The notes under the pieces: model-generated
The model's input: the letters and a program-made list of their open reading frames with translations, nothing else
What the model was told of the DNA's origin: nothing
Databases searched by the model: none
Shown: positions 1 to 11,872 of the stretch, piece by piece
Layout: each line of letters starts with the position of its first letter
Position numbering within the stretch: the first letter of the stretch is position 1
Program-made: the position numbers and the translations under genes
Source of the DNA: Aphrocallistes beatrix
Taxonomy: Eukaryota; Porifera; Hexactinellida; Sceptrulophora; Aphrocallistidae
Direction: 5' to 3'
Assembly: GCA_963281255.1 (NCBI GenBank)
Contig: OY725489.1
Span: forward strand, 6,076,523-6,140,522
DNA length: 64,000 bases

Positions 1-331
1 TCCCTAGAGAGATACTTTCTAATACGCCGGATGTTATAGATGTAATAGAGGCAGGAGGAGGCAACTTTGCTGACCTGAGTAGACATTGAGAGGGTGTTGT
101 CCAGCCAAGTTCCTAGATTCCATACTTCTTTGGAAGAAGAGATTCTCGACTCACCAACAGAGATGCTATCAGTTTGAACCTTAGATAGTTGTTGACGAGT
201 CCCTATTATAAGGAACTCAGTCTTGGTGTCATTGATAAGCAACTTGTTGGTGAGGAGCCAAGAACGGATCGCAGAGATCGCAAGATTGGATGGCGGAGAA
301 AGCAGATTCTTCAGAAGAGATGGAACCGGGT

Positions 332-676
332 TTAAAAGAATAATACATAGACCTGAGTATCGTCGGCATAGCAGTGAATGTCGGGGAGGTGGGACCTAAT
401 AAGTTCGAAAAGAGGACTGGTATAGAGACTAAAGAGAAGCGGACCAAGACAAGAACCCTGAGAAACTCCGTATTGGACCGGGATATCGGAGGAATCAGAA
501 CCCTTAATCGAGACGAATTGAGTCCTACCAGAGAGGTAAGATTCAAACCAAGACAGAGAAGAGTCACAAATGCCGAAATGAGGCTGGAGACGATTGAGTA
601 AGATGGTATGGTCGACAGTGTCGAAGGCCGAGCTAAGATCAAGAAGAACCAGAAGGGATACATGTTGGCGATTCAT
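332..676 (-). pseudogene. LINE ORF2 fragment: reverse transcriptase fingers/palm
   Basis: 114-codon open stretch with RT block LLDLSSAFDTVDHTILL, then GVSQGSCLGPLLFSLY and the catalytic HCYADDTQVY (two Asp present). The frame breaks just after YADD, where the plus-strand copy reads on as LSFKPGS. The overlapping open frame at 229-663 on the same strand is a shifted reading of this domain and becomes the true frame only in short patches. Confidence 0.9.
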
Positions 677-1573
677 GCTGAGGAGGATGTCGTTTGTGAC
701 CTTCAGGAGCGCAGTCTCCGTACTGTGGTGCTTACGATAGGCAGACTACGTCTCGGGGAAGAGATGATGTAATGAAAGATGATTCACAACCTGGATGGAA
801 TCGGCTCTCTCAGCTATCTTAGAGATGAAAGAAAGATTGCTAAGTGGACGATAGTTAGAGAAGATGGGATCGAGATTTGGTCTTTTAAGTTTATGCAAGA
901 TGATGGCGCGCTTCCAGAGAGAAGAAAAATGACCAGCCGAGAGGGAACTATTTACGATTCTCTTAAGGATGGGCGCTAAGATAGGTAGAGATGATTTGAC
1001 CAGAGATTTTGGAATGAGATCGAGGATACAGGATTTATTAGAAGCAGAGGAAACAAGGGAAACGATTTCTTTCTCAGATAATTCTTTGAATTGGTGGAAA
1101 AGATGTTGGATGTTTGAATTATCTGAGGGGGTAACGGAAGACGACGATGCGCTTGATTCGATGGTGGAACTGATGTTGTTTACCTTAAGAACAAAGAAGT
1201 TGGCGAGTTCCTGAGAAAGAACATCCTTATCAGTATGTGGTTGTAGAGGCTGTTGCTGGCGTAAGCCGAGCAGTGAGTTAGCCTTACGGAAAAGTGAGCG
1301 CTGGTCATGACATAACTGACTGATCCAATCAGAATAGAAACTGCGACGTTCCCCTGTTCATCAGGTCAGCCACAAGATTCCTCTGATGCTTGAATTCAGC
1401 CAAATGGTCAAGGTCATTAGACTGGCACCACTTCCGTTCAGCCTTCCTTCTTGCTCACTTGGCCTGCTTAATGCAACTGGTATACCATGGGACACGGGGA
1501 CGGGTGACTATGGTTTTGGTTCGCGGCGGAGCATGCTTATCATAGATGGAAGATAGAGTACTGCTATATGATG

Positions 1574-2227
1574 CTATAAGCTCCTCAAGATGATCAGGTG
1601 GGTTAGCACAGAAATCAGAGGAAGCAAGATCAGCAAGAAAGATTGGGAGGTTGGTGGATTTGGAACGATAGGTAACCTCCTGAGAGGAAAGACAAGGTTT
1701 GGAAAGCGAGAGACTACAAGAGATGGAGAAATGGTCAGAGAATAGATGGACAGGAGCGGGATCAGAGAGGATGATGTGTCAGCAGAACGAGTTATTATCA
1801 GATCGAGAATGTAACCCTTCTCATGAGTTGGCTGATTCACATGCTGGATTAAAGATAAAGAATGCAGGAGCTCGGAGAACTGTAAAGACTCAGAAGGGAT
1901 GTCGACATGGATGTTGAAGTCTCCAGTTATTATTAGAGGCTCCTTACACAAGAAGATGGGTTCAAGAAGAGATGAAAACCGTTCAAGCAAGGTAGAAATA
2001 AGATGGTTCCTTGAGTATGGAGGCCGATATATTAAGATAATACGAAAGGAAATCTCAGAAGAAGAGATAGTCCAATCCGAAAACTCAAAAGATGATACCT
2101 CACCTGATTCATTGCACTTCAGCGTGAAGGAATCACGACAGAGAAGTGCAGTGCCCCCACCCTGACGATGTCCAGACCTAGCGTGATCAAGGAGTTGGTA
2201 ACCGGATGGAGTGCATTCAGCACTCAC
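1574..2227 (-). pseudogene. LINE ORF2 fragment: APE-type endonuclease domain
   Basis: Longest open piece of the minus-strand LINE (217 codons). It carries the endonuclease motif GDFNIHVDIP with the usual catalytic Asp and Asn intact, and the downstream THEKGYILDLIITRS segment. Shortly after that the frame slips, so the expected SDH motif is lost and the C-terminal part reads as low-complexity Leu/Pro/Ser. In the plus-strand copy the reverse is seen: the GDFN motif is damaged (GGFK) while FSDHFSIS is kept. The fragment should cut target DNA in a live element; here it is a relic. Confidence 0.85.
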
Positions 2228-2335
2228 CGCGCATCCCTTGACGTGAACCAGGTCTCAGTAACGGCAACAACGTCAGGATGGTGGTCAGATACATTGTCAA
2301 GAAAACGAGAGGATATTTGTGATTGAAATTCAGTG

Positions 2336-2867
2336 GTTCAAGCGGGAACTAATCAATTATCAGGTTTTTAGAATGCGATTCACACGATTCTATTCCATGT
2401 AAAAGATTAATATTGCTATTTTGAATCTATTATTTGATCATTAAAGGCAATTTAATGGTCAAAATGATTGATTATAATACATAACACATAGTTCGATTGT
2501 TGTTAACGTTATTCGATTGAAGTTGTATGAGTTGTTCAAATATAATAATCTTAATAATGTGAACTTTGTAGTTTCAAATTGGCATTACATTCAGGATCAG
2601 TTAGCTTAATATTAAGCAAATTCCTTTTACCAAGACTTAATTTTCTGTAGATGAATGAGATTTTTAGAAGGAATTAGAAAAGCAATCGACCGTTTCTTAA
2701 ATATTCCCAGGCACAGAGATACTCTGCATACACAAGCGAAACGCGCTTTTTATATTAACAGCACACTAACCAACATACCATTCGAAGCATAATCTTGCAA
2801 CGAATTCATTAAACGAAGTGAAAATACTTTGTCTTTGTTACCTTTTGACATATAAAGTTGGGTCTAG
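2336..2867. other. AT-rich stretch without recognised content
   Basis: No open frame with protein-like composition, no clear repeat and no RNA gene could be seen between the LINE end and the first Helitron-like fragment. Confidence 0.5.
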
Positions 2868-2992
2868 AACGTATTTAGATATGCTATCCCCCTCATAATT
2901 AATTAATATTACTTCAGGCGACCGAAGGGTACCTCTGGTGCACACAAGTGTCACCCAGCCGCGCACCGCAAGCAAGTGAAGCGCGCTTGTTA
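2868..2992 (+). repeat. Helitron-like fragment H1 (GC-hairpin terminus)
   Basis: Short copy of the 9-member family in this window. It has the TATTTAGATATG lead-in, CTCATAATTAATTAAT, then the GC-rich module with hairpins (GGCGACCGAAGGGTACC; the TGGTGCACACAAGTGTCACC arm is partly decayed) and the terminal GCAAGCAAGTGAAGCGCGCTT. Only about 125 bp of the family's terminal end is left. Family membership is clear from sequence; assignment to Helitrons/Helentrons is inference from the hairpin end and lack of TIRs. Confidence 0.75.
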
Positions 2993-3009
2993 TCCATATT
3001 TTCAAATGA

Positions 3010-3042
3010 AGTGTAATCTTAATCTTAATCTTAATCTTATAC
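3010..3042. repeat. (AATCTT)n-like microsatellite
   Basis: Four direct copies of AATCTT/TAATCT following the Helitron-like fragment. Confidence 0.85.
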
Positions 3043-3237
3043 GATATCTTCTATTGCTTACTTTTTTCAAATTTTTATTCTAAATTATACAAACTATTTC
3101 TCAAGGTTGTCTAATTTTACTTTACAAAACATTATAAACGGAAAACATTAATTATCTTAGAAATATCAGTGCTGCTAATGATGAGTCCAACTGAGTTTAG
3201 TAATAGCTTCCTTGATTTGTATTTAACTTAAATTTAT

Positions 3238-4013
3238 TATTACTTAGGTCATTTAATAAGTACTGATCAGTTATCTGTTTTCAGAAGTTAGTGGAAATAT
3301 AATATTTTCGATTTGTCTATTGTATAGTTTAGGGGATCAGCTTTCGATTTGCATATAAGGTTGCTGTGATAGGACAAGTTTTGTGGTTCCTACATCCGAT
3401 TTAAGTGCATCAGTTCATCTCCTGCCTTCAAACGTGATTTTTGGGTTCCCTAAGGCTGTATTTCATTTCGGAGCAAATTTAGATCAAAACTGATCCTTCA
3501 ATTAAGTTTACGTATTAAAAAAACATAAATATTGATTTATTTGTTGTATAATGGTTTTAGACTGGTGAATAAATTGTTTTTGAAATGGTATACTGCCACA
3601 TTTGTCCCATTTTTTAGGGGGCGAATATCGGGAAAAATCTACTACAAGTGGCATATTTACTTTTATCACAGGTTATTGTACTGAACACCTCCCGTTTCCT
3701 TCATCATACATAGGCTCTTAATTATTTGACCTTATAGTGATCTTATTCCATGAATTCCTAAAGTATATCACCAAATTCATTTTTAAGCCATTTTCAATGG
3801 AGATGTTCCAATTTTTCGACAGTCCCCTAAACCATGTATATAAATCGAATGTAGCAATCACAATAATTGTCCTATCACACCAACCCTCTATGCAAATCGA
3901 AAGCTGATCCCCTGAGCTATACAATGGACAAATCGAAAATATTATATTTCCACTAACTTCAGAATATATAGATAACTGATCAGTACTTATGAAATGACCT
4001 AAGTAATGTGATG
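3238..4013. repeat. Foldback-like inverted repeat (~180-bp arms)
   Basis: Left arm 3238-3420 and right arm 3836-4013 are reverse complements by eye: both carry TACTTAGGTCATTT, AAGTACTGATCAGTTATCT, GAAGTTAGTGGAAATATAAT and GGGGATCAGCTTTCGATTTG. The 400-bp spacer has no protein-like frame. The arms differ by scattered substitutions, so the structure is old. It is probably a non-autonomous foldback or MITE-like element; target duplications were not found. Confidence 0.75.
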
Positions 4014-4900
4014 AGCTATACCATTTATTTGTAAATATACCGAACTTAAATGTACATTTGTGTTATAATCCATAAATTATCCATCTGGATCAAGTTCTAT
4101 TTTGGAAAATTAATGAATCATATTTTAGGCTAGTAATTTAGTTCAATTCACTAATTCTGATATTAAATTCCATTTCTTCATTCAAACATTTTTATCTATT
4201 AGCAGAGGATCTGTGTGATGAAGGTCAGATAATTCCTTAATTTCTAGGCAGGGAATATTTGAAAATACTGTGTTACTCTTATAATGTATTTTAGAATTTG
4301 ATCGTAAAATATCATTAAATATCAACAATTATGGATACTCTCAGAATACTCCCTTGTATCGTGGATCTAGTAGAGTTACGATTTATGACTTTGCTTGTTT
4401 CAATTTTGATAAAATGGATTCTGATATCCCTTCCCTCTTTTTAAATAGCTGAGGATGTTTTCTGGTTATTTAGTCTTCCACGTTGCTATTCCAAATTCGT
4501 TCACCTGTTTGTGCTCCATTTTCAATCGCTTTGTTGCTGGAAGATATCTTATATTAACCGTATACTGCCAATCGTTTTTATGGCTCCTTTGCCATAGAAA
4601 ATGGCTGGAGACATCCGTGACATCGTGACATTTCGTGGCTAATGGGCATTATTGGGTTAAAGCTTGGTCACCTTCAACAGGGATAGTAGCAGTAAAATGT
4701 ATTTAATGCATTTTTCGCTTTGGCATAACATCCCAGTGAGGATCAGTTTACAAACTATATATTTGTTTCAGCATCACTTTCAACGGATCGAACGACGAGT
4801 TTTAGTTACAAAGCCCTTTCAAACATCAGGTACTCACTATTTCATTGGTTTCCACACAATTAATAATAAAAATTTCAGGATTTCTTTATTCCTCCTGGAA
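4014..4900. other. Stretch without supported gene
   Basis: Open frames near 4664-5048 have no recognisable domain or codon pattern. Nothing else could be supported. Confidence 0.4.
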
Positions 4901-4942
4901 GTTCCTAACAATAGGGTTTGGTTTAGATTTGGAGACTTTTTT

Positions 4943-6786
4943 TTATTTTTTGAGGCGGTGTCTCTTCAGCTTCAGACCACTTTGTTCTAATACCGCATGT
5001 TTTACAAAAAGTTGGAGGATGTGGCACTTGCAGCCAAATAACTGTTGATTTGCAATTTCAGATCTTTCTACTGGGTTAGCTGAATTATTCCCAACAAGGC
5101 AATAGACATTTGCAGACACCACCACTTTCTGTTTTCTCCATAGTAATGCCTTCTTCGGTATGTGTGCTGTCGCATGCCAAGCATCATAGAATTGTTACTT
5201 TCCTCTGCTAATCAGCATCACTATAATGTACTGTATAGTTAATAAAAGATTGAAGTCCTCAGTTTTTTCTGAAACAGTTATTGTATGAAAGTTTTTCAGA
5301 TGAAAATTGGGAAACCTTTATTAAATGAGCAATCTTGGACTGGTCATTGTTAATCGTTGAATATGTTGAATATGGCAATAAACCATCTCGCAGCCACTGT
5401 ATCCGTAGTCTTTCACCCTAAATATGTTCAGGTATTTCCGCATTTTATTTAATGGAACTACCATTAATTTCTTCTTCATTTGTATTATAGAGAGCGAGTA
5501 CACTTCGTTTTTATGCCCTGCAACTATTTTTGTTTGTTTTATTGCTTCAATCGCAGTTAGCTCATCTCTGGCATTATCTTTGTCTTGCACTAGTTGACCA
5601 CCGAGAATGATTTAGCGGACCAATTTTGTTCGACGCAATAGCCATTCCAGAATGTTTTGGAAATTCTTGAATAGCAAGACACGCTTTATATAAGTATAGT
5701 TGATCAGTACTCATTTAATACTGAAGGATCCTGTAGAATTGAGGTCACTCTCCCTGACATTTCTTGAAACTTTACAATAGCATATTTATGACTATCTCCA
5801 TCAAGTTTTAATCCAATTTCTCCAGAGTTCCTTTGGTCCAGAAGTCAATCAGTTCACATTTTCAAAGAATCGTCGAAAGTGAATTTCATTGAAGTGGAGC
5901 ATATATATGATCCATTGCAGTGGGTGATCTAATGCAGATTCGATGCGAGCAATAACTCCAGCATGTTTTCCAACATTGACATTCGTGCCATCTGCTAGTA
6001 TTGCAAGAAATGTTCCTTGTTATATATTATAGACATTATTTCCTTCAAAATATATTTAGCGCATCCTGATTCATCGAGATATGGGAAACATTGTTTGATC
6101 CTGGTTCAGAACTGTTGACAAAATGTTCTTCCTTAATTGATTCTCGGCAAATGTTACTCCAAATTCCTCCTCTACAGTGTTGATAGTAGACAAAGTTTCA
6201 TCTTTACGACAATCAATCCGACGCAAGTTAAATTCGTAATGTGAATGTAATTTGTAATTTTTTTCTTTCTCCAATATCTTCGCTGATACTTGACCTAATC
6301 TCTGGACAGAGTTTTCTCTAGTATCAACGAATCAAGATCTTGAAGAACTGCATTTGCTATTGTACAACCTGCGGTGTGACTTACTGAGAAATTGTCAAGT
6401 GTTTGCACAAATGGGGAGATGAAAATCTATTTTGCTTTCCATCCGTTCTTGGCTGCAATCTACTTGAACTTGGTAAATATTCGTCGTCGTCTAAATCGCA
6501 CTCTTCGATGTCGCAATGCGATTCATCATCTTCAATGAAAAACAGATCAAGAATCTTTTCTCCGACTTTCCCATTGATGTTGTTGTTTTCTCTTCTCTCG
6601 AGCCTGGATTCTAGCTGTGGTAGAGTTATCAACACTTCGGATAAATTGCTTTCTTTTTCTATCACAATAAAATTCCCATTCAATTTGAGGGATTTTTACT
6701 CCGCATCTGCAATTCTTTCTTGAGATTCCTTTATCATAGCATAGTTTAAATTTGGCTAATTCTTGGCATACCGAAATCTTTTGCAC
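4943..6786 (-). pseudogene. Relic of an uncharacterised transposon-associated protein (DGTNVN-type)
   Basis: Minus-strand fragments in several frames follow the order of a protein family that I recognise as repeated, uncharacterised and transposon-like in arthropod and cnidarian genomes. Pieces in order: an N-terminal Lys/Arg-rich part (6786-6547), VSHTAGCTIANAVLQD (near 6370-6320), RRIDCRKDETLSTINTVEEE (6274 down), LADGTNVNVGKHAGVI and PLQWIIYMLHFNEIHFRRFF (about 6020-5860), then NHSRW (near 5600) and a tail to 4943. At least five frameshifts or stops break it. No enzymatic function is established to my knowledge. Its preserved residue order argues that it was once a complete gene of about 550-600 residues. 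Confidence 0.7.
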
Positions 6787-6789
6787 TGG

Positions 6790-7433
6790 CCCCTAGCAAG
6801 TTCTGACCTCAGATAAAAAAGTCGCCTCATCACGGATAATGACATCATTATCACCTTTTTGTCAGGATTTACTCTTTTTTTGTCAATATTTATATTCAAT
6901 TGTCAGTATAATTGTCAAAGTTTCAATACTGAGTAATTCGTATGTTTAGAAAATTCACATTTTTTATAATGGAAATATTTTAATGGACGATTTTTTTCTG
7001 GCTGGAGCAGATATTTTTAATTTCCAATAAGAAACTATATAACCCACACTATAACGGAAAATTTATCGGAAAAAAAGTTATCGGAAACAAAAAATTCTAA
7101 TTATGGAAAAGTGGCAATGGCTTTATAATTTCTCGAATAGATGACATTTTCGTCTGAGGTTAGAACATCCTCGAGCAGTAAAAGACTCCGGTATGCCAAG
7201 AATCAGCTTTTTTCGCCTCGCAGTTTTTTCAATCAATTCATGACAGATGGATATATTTATTCTCACCAAAATAGAGTTTGAATTTATTATATTGCAATAA
7301 CGGTGCCCAAATTGAAATTGATTATAATTATGAGCACCTTGAAATATGCTTTGACTGAATTTTCAGTATAACTAGATTTTTGAGAAAACGCATCAAACAC
7401 TAGAATATATACCAGGAATCACGAAGAGTATGG
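6790..7433. other. Stretch without supported gene
   Basis: AT-rich; includes a CGTCTGAGG/GTCAGAACATCC-like fragment reminiscent of the Helitron-like family body near 7150-7260 (ends with TTTTTTCAATCAATTCATGACAGATGGATATATTTATTC), so a decayed family terminus is likely there. No gene seen. Confidence 0.4.
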
Positions 7434-7524
7434 TAGAGGTCGCAAGACCAGCCCGAGCCCGAAGCTCGATCGGGATCGGGCCTCAGTCTGTCGGGCCGAG
7501 ATTTCAGGCCCATTGCAACCTCTA
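7434..7524. mobile_element. 91-bp GC-rich hAT-type MITE
   Basis: Terminal inverted repeats TAGAGGTCGCAA / TTGCAACCTCTA bound a GC-rich core (AGCCCGAGCCCGAAGC ... TCGGGCCGAG). It is flanked by 8-bp direct repeats GAGTATGG (7426-7433) and GAGTATAG (7525-7532), one mismatch, as expected for hAT insertion. Strikingly small and GC-rich compared with its AT-rich surroundings. Confidence 0.8.
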
Positions 7525-7532
7525 GAGTATAG

Positions 7533-8640
7533 TCATACAAACCGAACAAAAGCATCAGTTTAAAGTAATATTATCGTTGTGTAGTGGCAAAATTCTGGAC
7601 ATTCTACATACATATCAGCTACTGCATATAGAATGCGGTTAATAAGTGATATTTAAGCAGGAAATCGAATTATTTAGCGGTACATTTCCAACTGCGTAAA
7701 GTTTTCGAGGCACAATACTCTCAACATATGTCCGAAAAAGCGTTACTTCCCTCTTAAAATTGGACTTCAATAAGTATGATTCTATAAACTTCAGGTGCTG
7801 TTTTTTCATTCCAATCCGGATTATTTGAACTTGTTTGAAGATTTTATTTCAAAAAGTCTCTAGTCACCATATTCATTTTATTGGAATATTTTTGTTTGGA
7901 GTTAAGTAATTTTCACATATTTTTCACACGTATTTAGTTTTCCTAGAATAATTGCGAGTAGACATATAATTGTATTGTTGGTGTATCCAATGTTAATCGA
8001 AAAACATTTTTGATTTAATTCAAATTTAACTCCTTTTCTTGTCTAAGATAATTTTAAGTCGATCACCCTTATTGAACGAGAAAAGGATTAAACTTTTCCA
8101 ATACCTGAATAATTGCTTATAACCAACTTTGCATGTATGAATAAATATTTTGACTTGTATAACTGCAATCATGTGTGATTTTATTGATCAAGGTTTCACC
8201 TTATGTGAAATGCCTATATTCATCGCATTTCTCCATTTTCCCAAATGTTTGGACAATATCAACTATTCCGATGGACTCGTACTATAAGAGCCGAAAGTTT
8301 CCCCAAATCATTAAACAAAATTGCTGAAAAATAATCTTCCACAATATCTGTGGAAGACTTCAATTGTGTTAGATGATTTGGGAGAACTTTTTGATCTTAT
8401 AGTACACTATCGTAGTGTGGCTGCTTGACACTCTATGTCCGCAAATACACTCTAGTTTTGGCAATGGTATTTCGTTTATTATGTTTTGAGAATGTTTACA
8501 TTACCTTTTGTGGCATTAGTCTCTAATTTTCCGGATTGCATCATTTTCCAATTAATAGAACTCACTCGTGATGTTTATTTTTTCCGATTATCCTAATTTT
8601 TAAAGGATGGACAGATTGATGAATGATTTATGAACAGGGG
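7533..8640. other. Stretch without supported gene
   Basis: AT-rich, with no recognised element or protein-like frame. Positions 8281-8405 contain a loose inverted repeat (ACTATAAGAGCCGAAAGTTT ... and AGAACTTTTTGATCTTATAGT) that may be a decayed small element. Confidence 0.35.
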
Positions 8641-8649
8641 TTCTTTCAG

Positions 8650-8747
8650 ATATTTACCCAAGGGAGAACAAAATAGAAAAGAAAGTTTTTTTAATTGGAG
8701 CAAGGACGTATCTGCGTGGAGTGCACGCTTGAAACTAGGGGAGTCAG
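8650..8747 (+). CDS. Candidate internal exon of an unidentified host gene
   Basis: A pyrimidine-rich acceptor (GGGGTTCTTTCAG, ends 8649) and a consensus donor (CAG|GTGGAA, 8748) bound 98 nt. The open frame begins in the third codon position and encodes YLPKGEQNRKESFFNWSKDV followed by a Trp/Arg/Lys-containing tail ending LKLGES, leaving one base (phase 1 out). Composition is protein-like and no transposon family matches by eye. Phase 1 out fits the entry phase of the coiled-coil exon at 35816. Product unknown; no transcript evidence is available here. Confidence 0.45.
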
Positions 8748-8749
8748 GT

Positions 8750-9655
8750 GGAATAACCGTGCTTTCCTTTGAAATTTTGTTTTTCGTCATTTTATTAGGC
8801 GTTATTTGTTTAAATCTGCAGCTGTTTTTATAATACGTATCTATCTGTAATATCTGTAAGGTAAATAATATATTTTTGTCTTTGGATGCTATGTTGCTTA
8901 GGTTGTGTTTTTAATTCTACACGACTAGAAAATTACAACTCCTTTGTAAATCAAAAGGATTAAATATATTTCCATGTAAAATAGAATTCTGACCATATTC
9001 AAATGAGGACAAATTCCTCAAATCCCCCTGAAAGAAACCTAATGAATTATTTACATATCATTAGTGTACTTTCTGACTAAATCTGGAATAATTCAATGAA
9101 AATAATTGATAAAAGGCTGAAATTTGACGGAGTTAATATATTAACATCTCTCAAATACTGACACAATTAAAAATGATGAGTTTCATTGATTTATTGCGTC
9201 ATTGTAATACTTACTTAATTAATAACTGATAAAATGATCACATGTTTGTTATTATTGTTGATCCAATAATATCACTATGAAAATCATCATAATTCTTACG
9301 TTATTTTGCTTTATTTATTTTTATTATTTTCATAATATGAAATGAAATGAAAAGCACCGTTTTGAGGTTGACGAAATACAATACCCGCAGAACGGGTTTG
9401 TGAGTGATTGACCTGCCCTCCACAGTAGGTGAATCGCTGTGGATTAATAATTCTCCCGCCTGTTTGCATTTAGCAACATATATTGGTGCAGATCTCTAAT
9501 TTTGAGGCGAATTTTCTAATTCAGATTCATATTATGGAACATTTGTCTTCTTTAAATTTGCAAAGTCAGAATCTACACCTCATTTTGTAATTTTATGTGT
9601 CTTAGCCCAACCGATTGCCTATGTACTCTTTGATTTAGTACCTGAGTATGTATAT
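8750..9655. other. Stretch without supported gene
   Basis: AT-rich, probably intronic if the exon model is right. Positions 9350-9480 are less AT-rich (AATACCCGCAGAACGGGTTTG) but have no identified content. Confidence 0.35.
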
Positions 9656-9656
9656 A

Positions 9657-10608
9657 CACTAAGCGGACAAAATATTTCAACACTTGATTCTTTCCCATGC
9701 AAATAATACTAAATCGGATTTTTTCATGAGGGCAATACGTTCAAATTCAAAGAGATACTAAAAATCTGATTTCAGATTCGAAATCTACACATTCGAATTA
9801 GTCATAGTTGAACATATCTAATAAATTACTCAACTCAATGAATAATCTTATCAGCCTGAGCCACCATAGGTAATTCATTGCCATCATGTATAGTAGTCAA
9901 AATGTGTGTACACTACCAGGACAAAAGTATTCGTACACCACAATATTTTCCATACAAATAGTACTAAACTGTGTCTCTTCATGAAGGACTATACACATGA
10001 ACTGTAAGAGATATTGTAAATTTGATTTGAGATTCGTATTCTGCGCAATCGAATCACCCATTGTTGAAGTTTCAGACTCAATTGATTGTTAAAAAGGTTG
10101 AAAATTTTGAACCTGTGCCACCATGTACCACTTCTCCCAGATTGCCACCATATACATATGGGGATGAGTGGCACATGGTGCATAGGCTGAGAATTTTCAA
10201 CCTTGTTAGCAAGCAATTGAGTTGAAAGCTTCAACAATGGGTAATTCGAATGCGTAGAATTCGAATCTCAAATCAAATTTACAATATCTCTTACAGTTCG
10301 TGCGTATAATCCTTCATGAATAGACACAGTTTAGTACTATTTGTATGGGAAATATTGTGGTGTATGAATACTTATGTCCAGGTAGTGTATGTGCCGTAAT
10401 GTGGCACTGATTGATAATTACAACAAGTTAGGAATGAATGATTGATTAGAAAAATTAACCTATGACTAATTTGAATGCGTATTATTCGAATCTGTAATCC
10501 GATTAACTGTATCCCATACAGTTCAGAAGTAACCTTCTTCATGAATAGACCCATTTAGTATTATTTGTATGGGAAAGAAAGCGTTGAAATACTTTTGTTC
10601 GTTTAGTA
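9657..10608. mobile_element. Tc1-type MITE, outer element of a nested pair
   Basis: Ends CACTAAGCGGACAAAATATT and its inverted copy AATACTTTTGTTCGTTTAGT, followed by TA on both sides (9655-9656 and 10609-10610). Subterminal CCCATGCAAATAATACTAAA is matched by TTTAGTATTATTTGTATGGG. The TA target and TIR start are typical of Tc1/mariner. No transposase is encoded. A second, closely related element is inserted at 9911-10387. Confidence 0.85.
9911..10387. mobile_element. Tc1-type MITE (477 bp), inserted in the outer element
   Basis: TIR CACTACCAGGACAAAAGTAT pairs with ATACTTATGTCCAGGTAGTG; TA duplications at 9909-9910 and 10388-10389. The whole element is nearly a long palindrome: arms share CCATACAAATAGTACTAAAC and GGGTAATTCGAATGCGTAGA-type blocks. 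Length agrees with the copies at 34825, 38752 and 58235 (477-479 bp), so this is a defined family. Confidence 0.9.
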
Positions 10609-10611
10609 TAG

Positions 10612-11430
10612 ATAATCTAAATGTATATTATGAAGAGATTTTCTTGTCGAAGTATTTTTATTTATGCTGTTAATAGCAACATTATATTTGGATTACAGTG
10701 TGTAATTTTAGATAGGCAAAGAGTAATAATTACAGCCTCCTCGGATTTTTTGACACCCCATTTGTTTGGAAGAATTTTTTTCACCAAAAGCAGTAAAAAA
10801 ATGATTGTAAAAAATTCTAGTTGACTGTCCAATTTTAATTGGAGATTTGCCACATTTTCAAATTTAAGTTGATGCAAATATCTAAAATATTCAATTTTTA
10901 AAGTGTATTTTCACAGAAATTTGCTTGCTGTTCCCAGCAACTATTTATTGGTAACAATTTAAGAATTCCAACCTCTCCATCTGAATAACTACCAAGTAGA
11001 AACTCTTCAGAACAGAGTAGTCGATTCACTTTAGAGAGTCTACTACTCTCCTCTCTGAATAACTACCGAAGTATCAAATCTTCCAGGCCGAGTGGACTCT
11101 TCACCTGTTTTAATACTACTACATCATACTTCTAAATGCATGTCCTGACAAAGTAGCAAAATTAGCATAACAGCAGATCATTCACATAAAGCATGTGTAA
11201 TTACATATAGGACGACAAAAATGGGCACTATCCTCTATAATAGAGGTATCTTATCTCGAGAATGAATGCAATAGACTCTACCATACTAAGTAATAATAAC
11301 CTTCCTATTAAACCTAATGGAAAATAGTCTAGAATACTCAAGTTCGTAGAATTATTGAGCTAGCTGTTATAGAATGAATCAAAATGTTTCATTATGCCAT
11401 TATCTTTCTATTGAGAAATACACGACCTGC
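10612..11430. other. Stretch without supported gene
   Basis: AT-rich. Positions 10978-11090 hold two related sentences around TCTGAATAACTACC, a short degenerate duplication. No gene seen. Confidence 0.4.
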
Positions 11431-11687
11431 CCTTCTGGAGCCTTATTCACTGAACTTCTTAACTTAAGTTTTGCTTAACTTTGAGCAAAAATTAAGTATT
11501 TGCTTAAGCTTAAGTTAGTATTTACTGAGCAAAACTTAAGCAAAAACTAAGTATTTGTTTAAACTTTAAGCAAAAACTAAGTATTTGCTTAAACTTAAGT
11601 AAATATTTAGTTTTTAACTTAAGTCATGTCTGGGGTTGACTTAACTCTTAAAATCTTGTAAATCGTGTTTCGGTCATTGTGGTATTA

Positions 11688-11860
11688 AAATGAAAGTTGG
11701 CGAATAACTGCTAGAATATTATTAGTATGCAAATGTTTTCGAAGAGTGATTGAGATGCGTAAAGAATCTAATTGGCTAAATATATCCATAACGCATTATA
11801 GTGATCTAAATGGAAGTTGGCGAATAACTGCTAGAATATTATTAGTATACAAACGTTTTC
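11688..11860. repeat. ~120-bp tandem duplication inside the Harbinger element
   Basis: GTTGGCGAATAACTGCTAGA plus ATATTATTAGTAT occurs at about 11695 and again at about 11815, with a 120-bp period; the second copy is cut short by the coding part. Confidence 0.85.
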
Positions 11861-11872
11861 CAGAACAAACAT

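Larger units (their letters stand above)
1..2335 (-). mobile_element. CR1/L2-type LINE retrotransposon, partial, decayed
   Basis: Non-LTR retrotransposon copy read right to left; it continues past the left window edge. In order from 2335 down it shows an APE-type endonuclease start (motif VVAVTETW near 2230-2290), the rest of the endonuclease, a linker, the reverse transcriptase and the thumb region (conserved IYNIRRIRKYLS near position 1-60). Reading frames are broken several times by frameshifts and stops. The copy lacks the 5' leader seen in the second copy at 23725-26915, so it appears 5'-truncated near 2335. The two copies are similar enough to align by eye throughout. The protein would copy its own RNA into the genome by target-primed reverse transcription, but this copy cannot encode it. 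Confidence 0.93.

Noticed and set aside
374..601. Plus-strand Arg/Glu-rich frame (also 25645-25854 on minus)
   Set aside because: Antisense shadow of the LINE reverse transcriptase in both copies.
4664..5048. Two overlapping plus-strand frames rich in Phe/Leu
   Set aside because: Composition is that of AT-rich noncoding DNA; part is antisense to the relic at 4943-6786.
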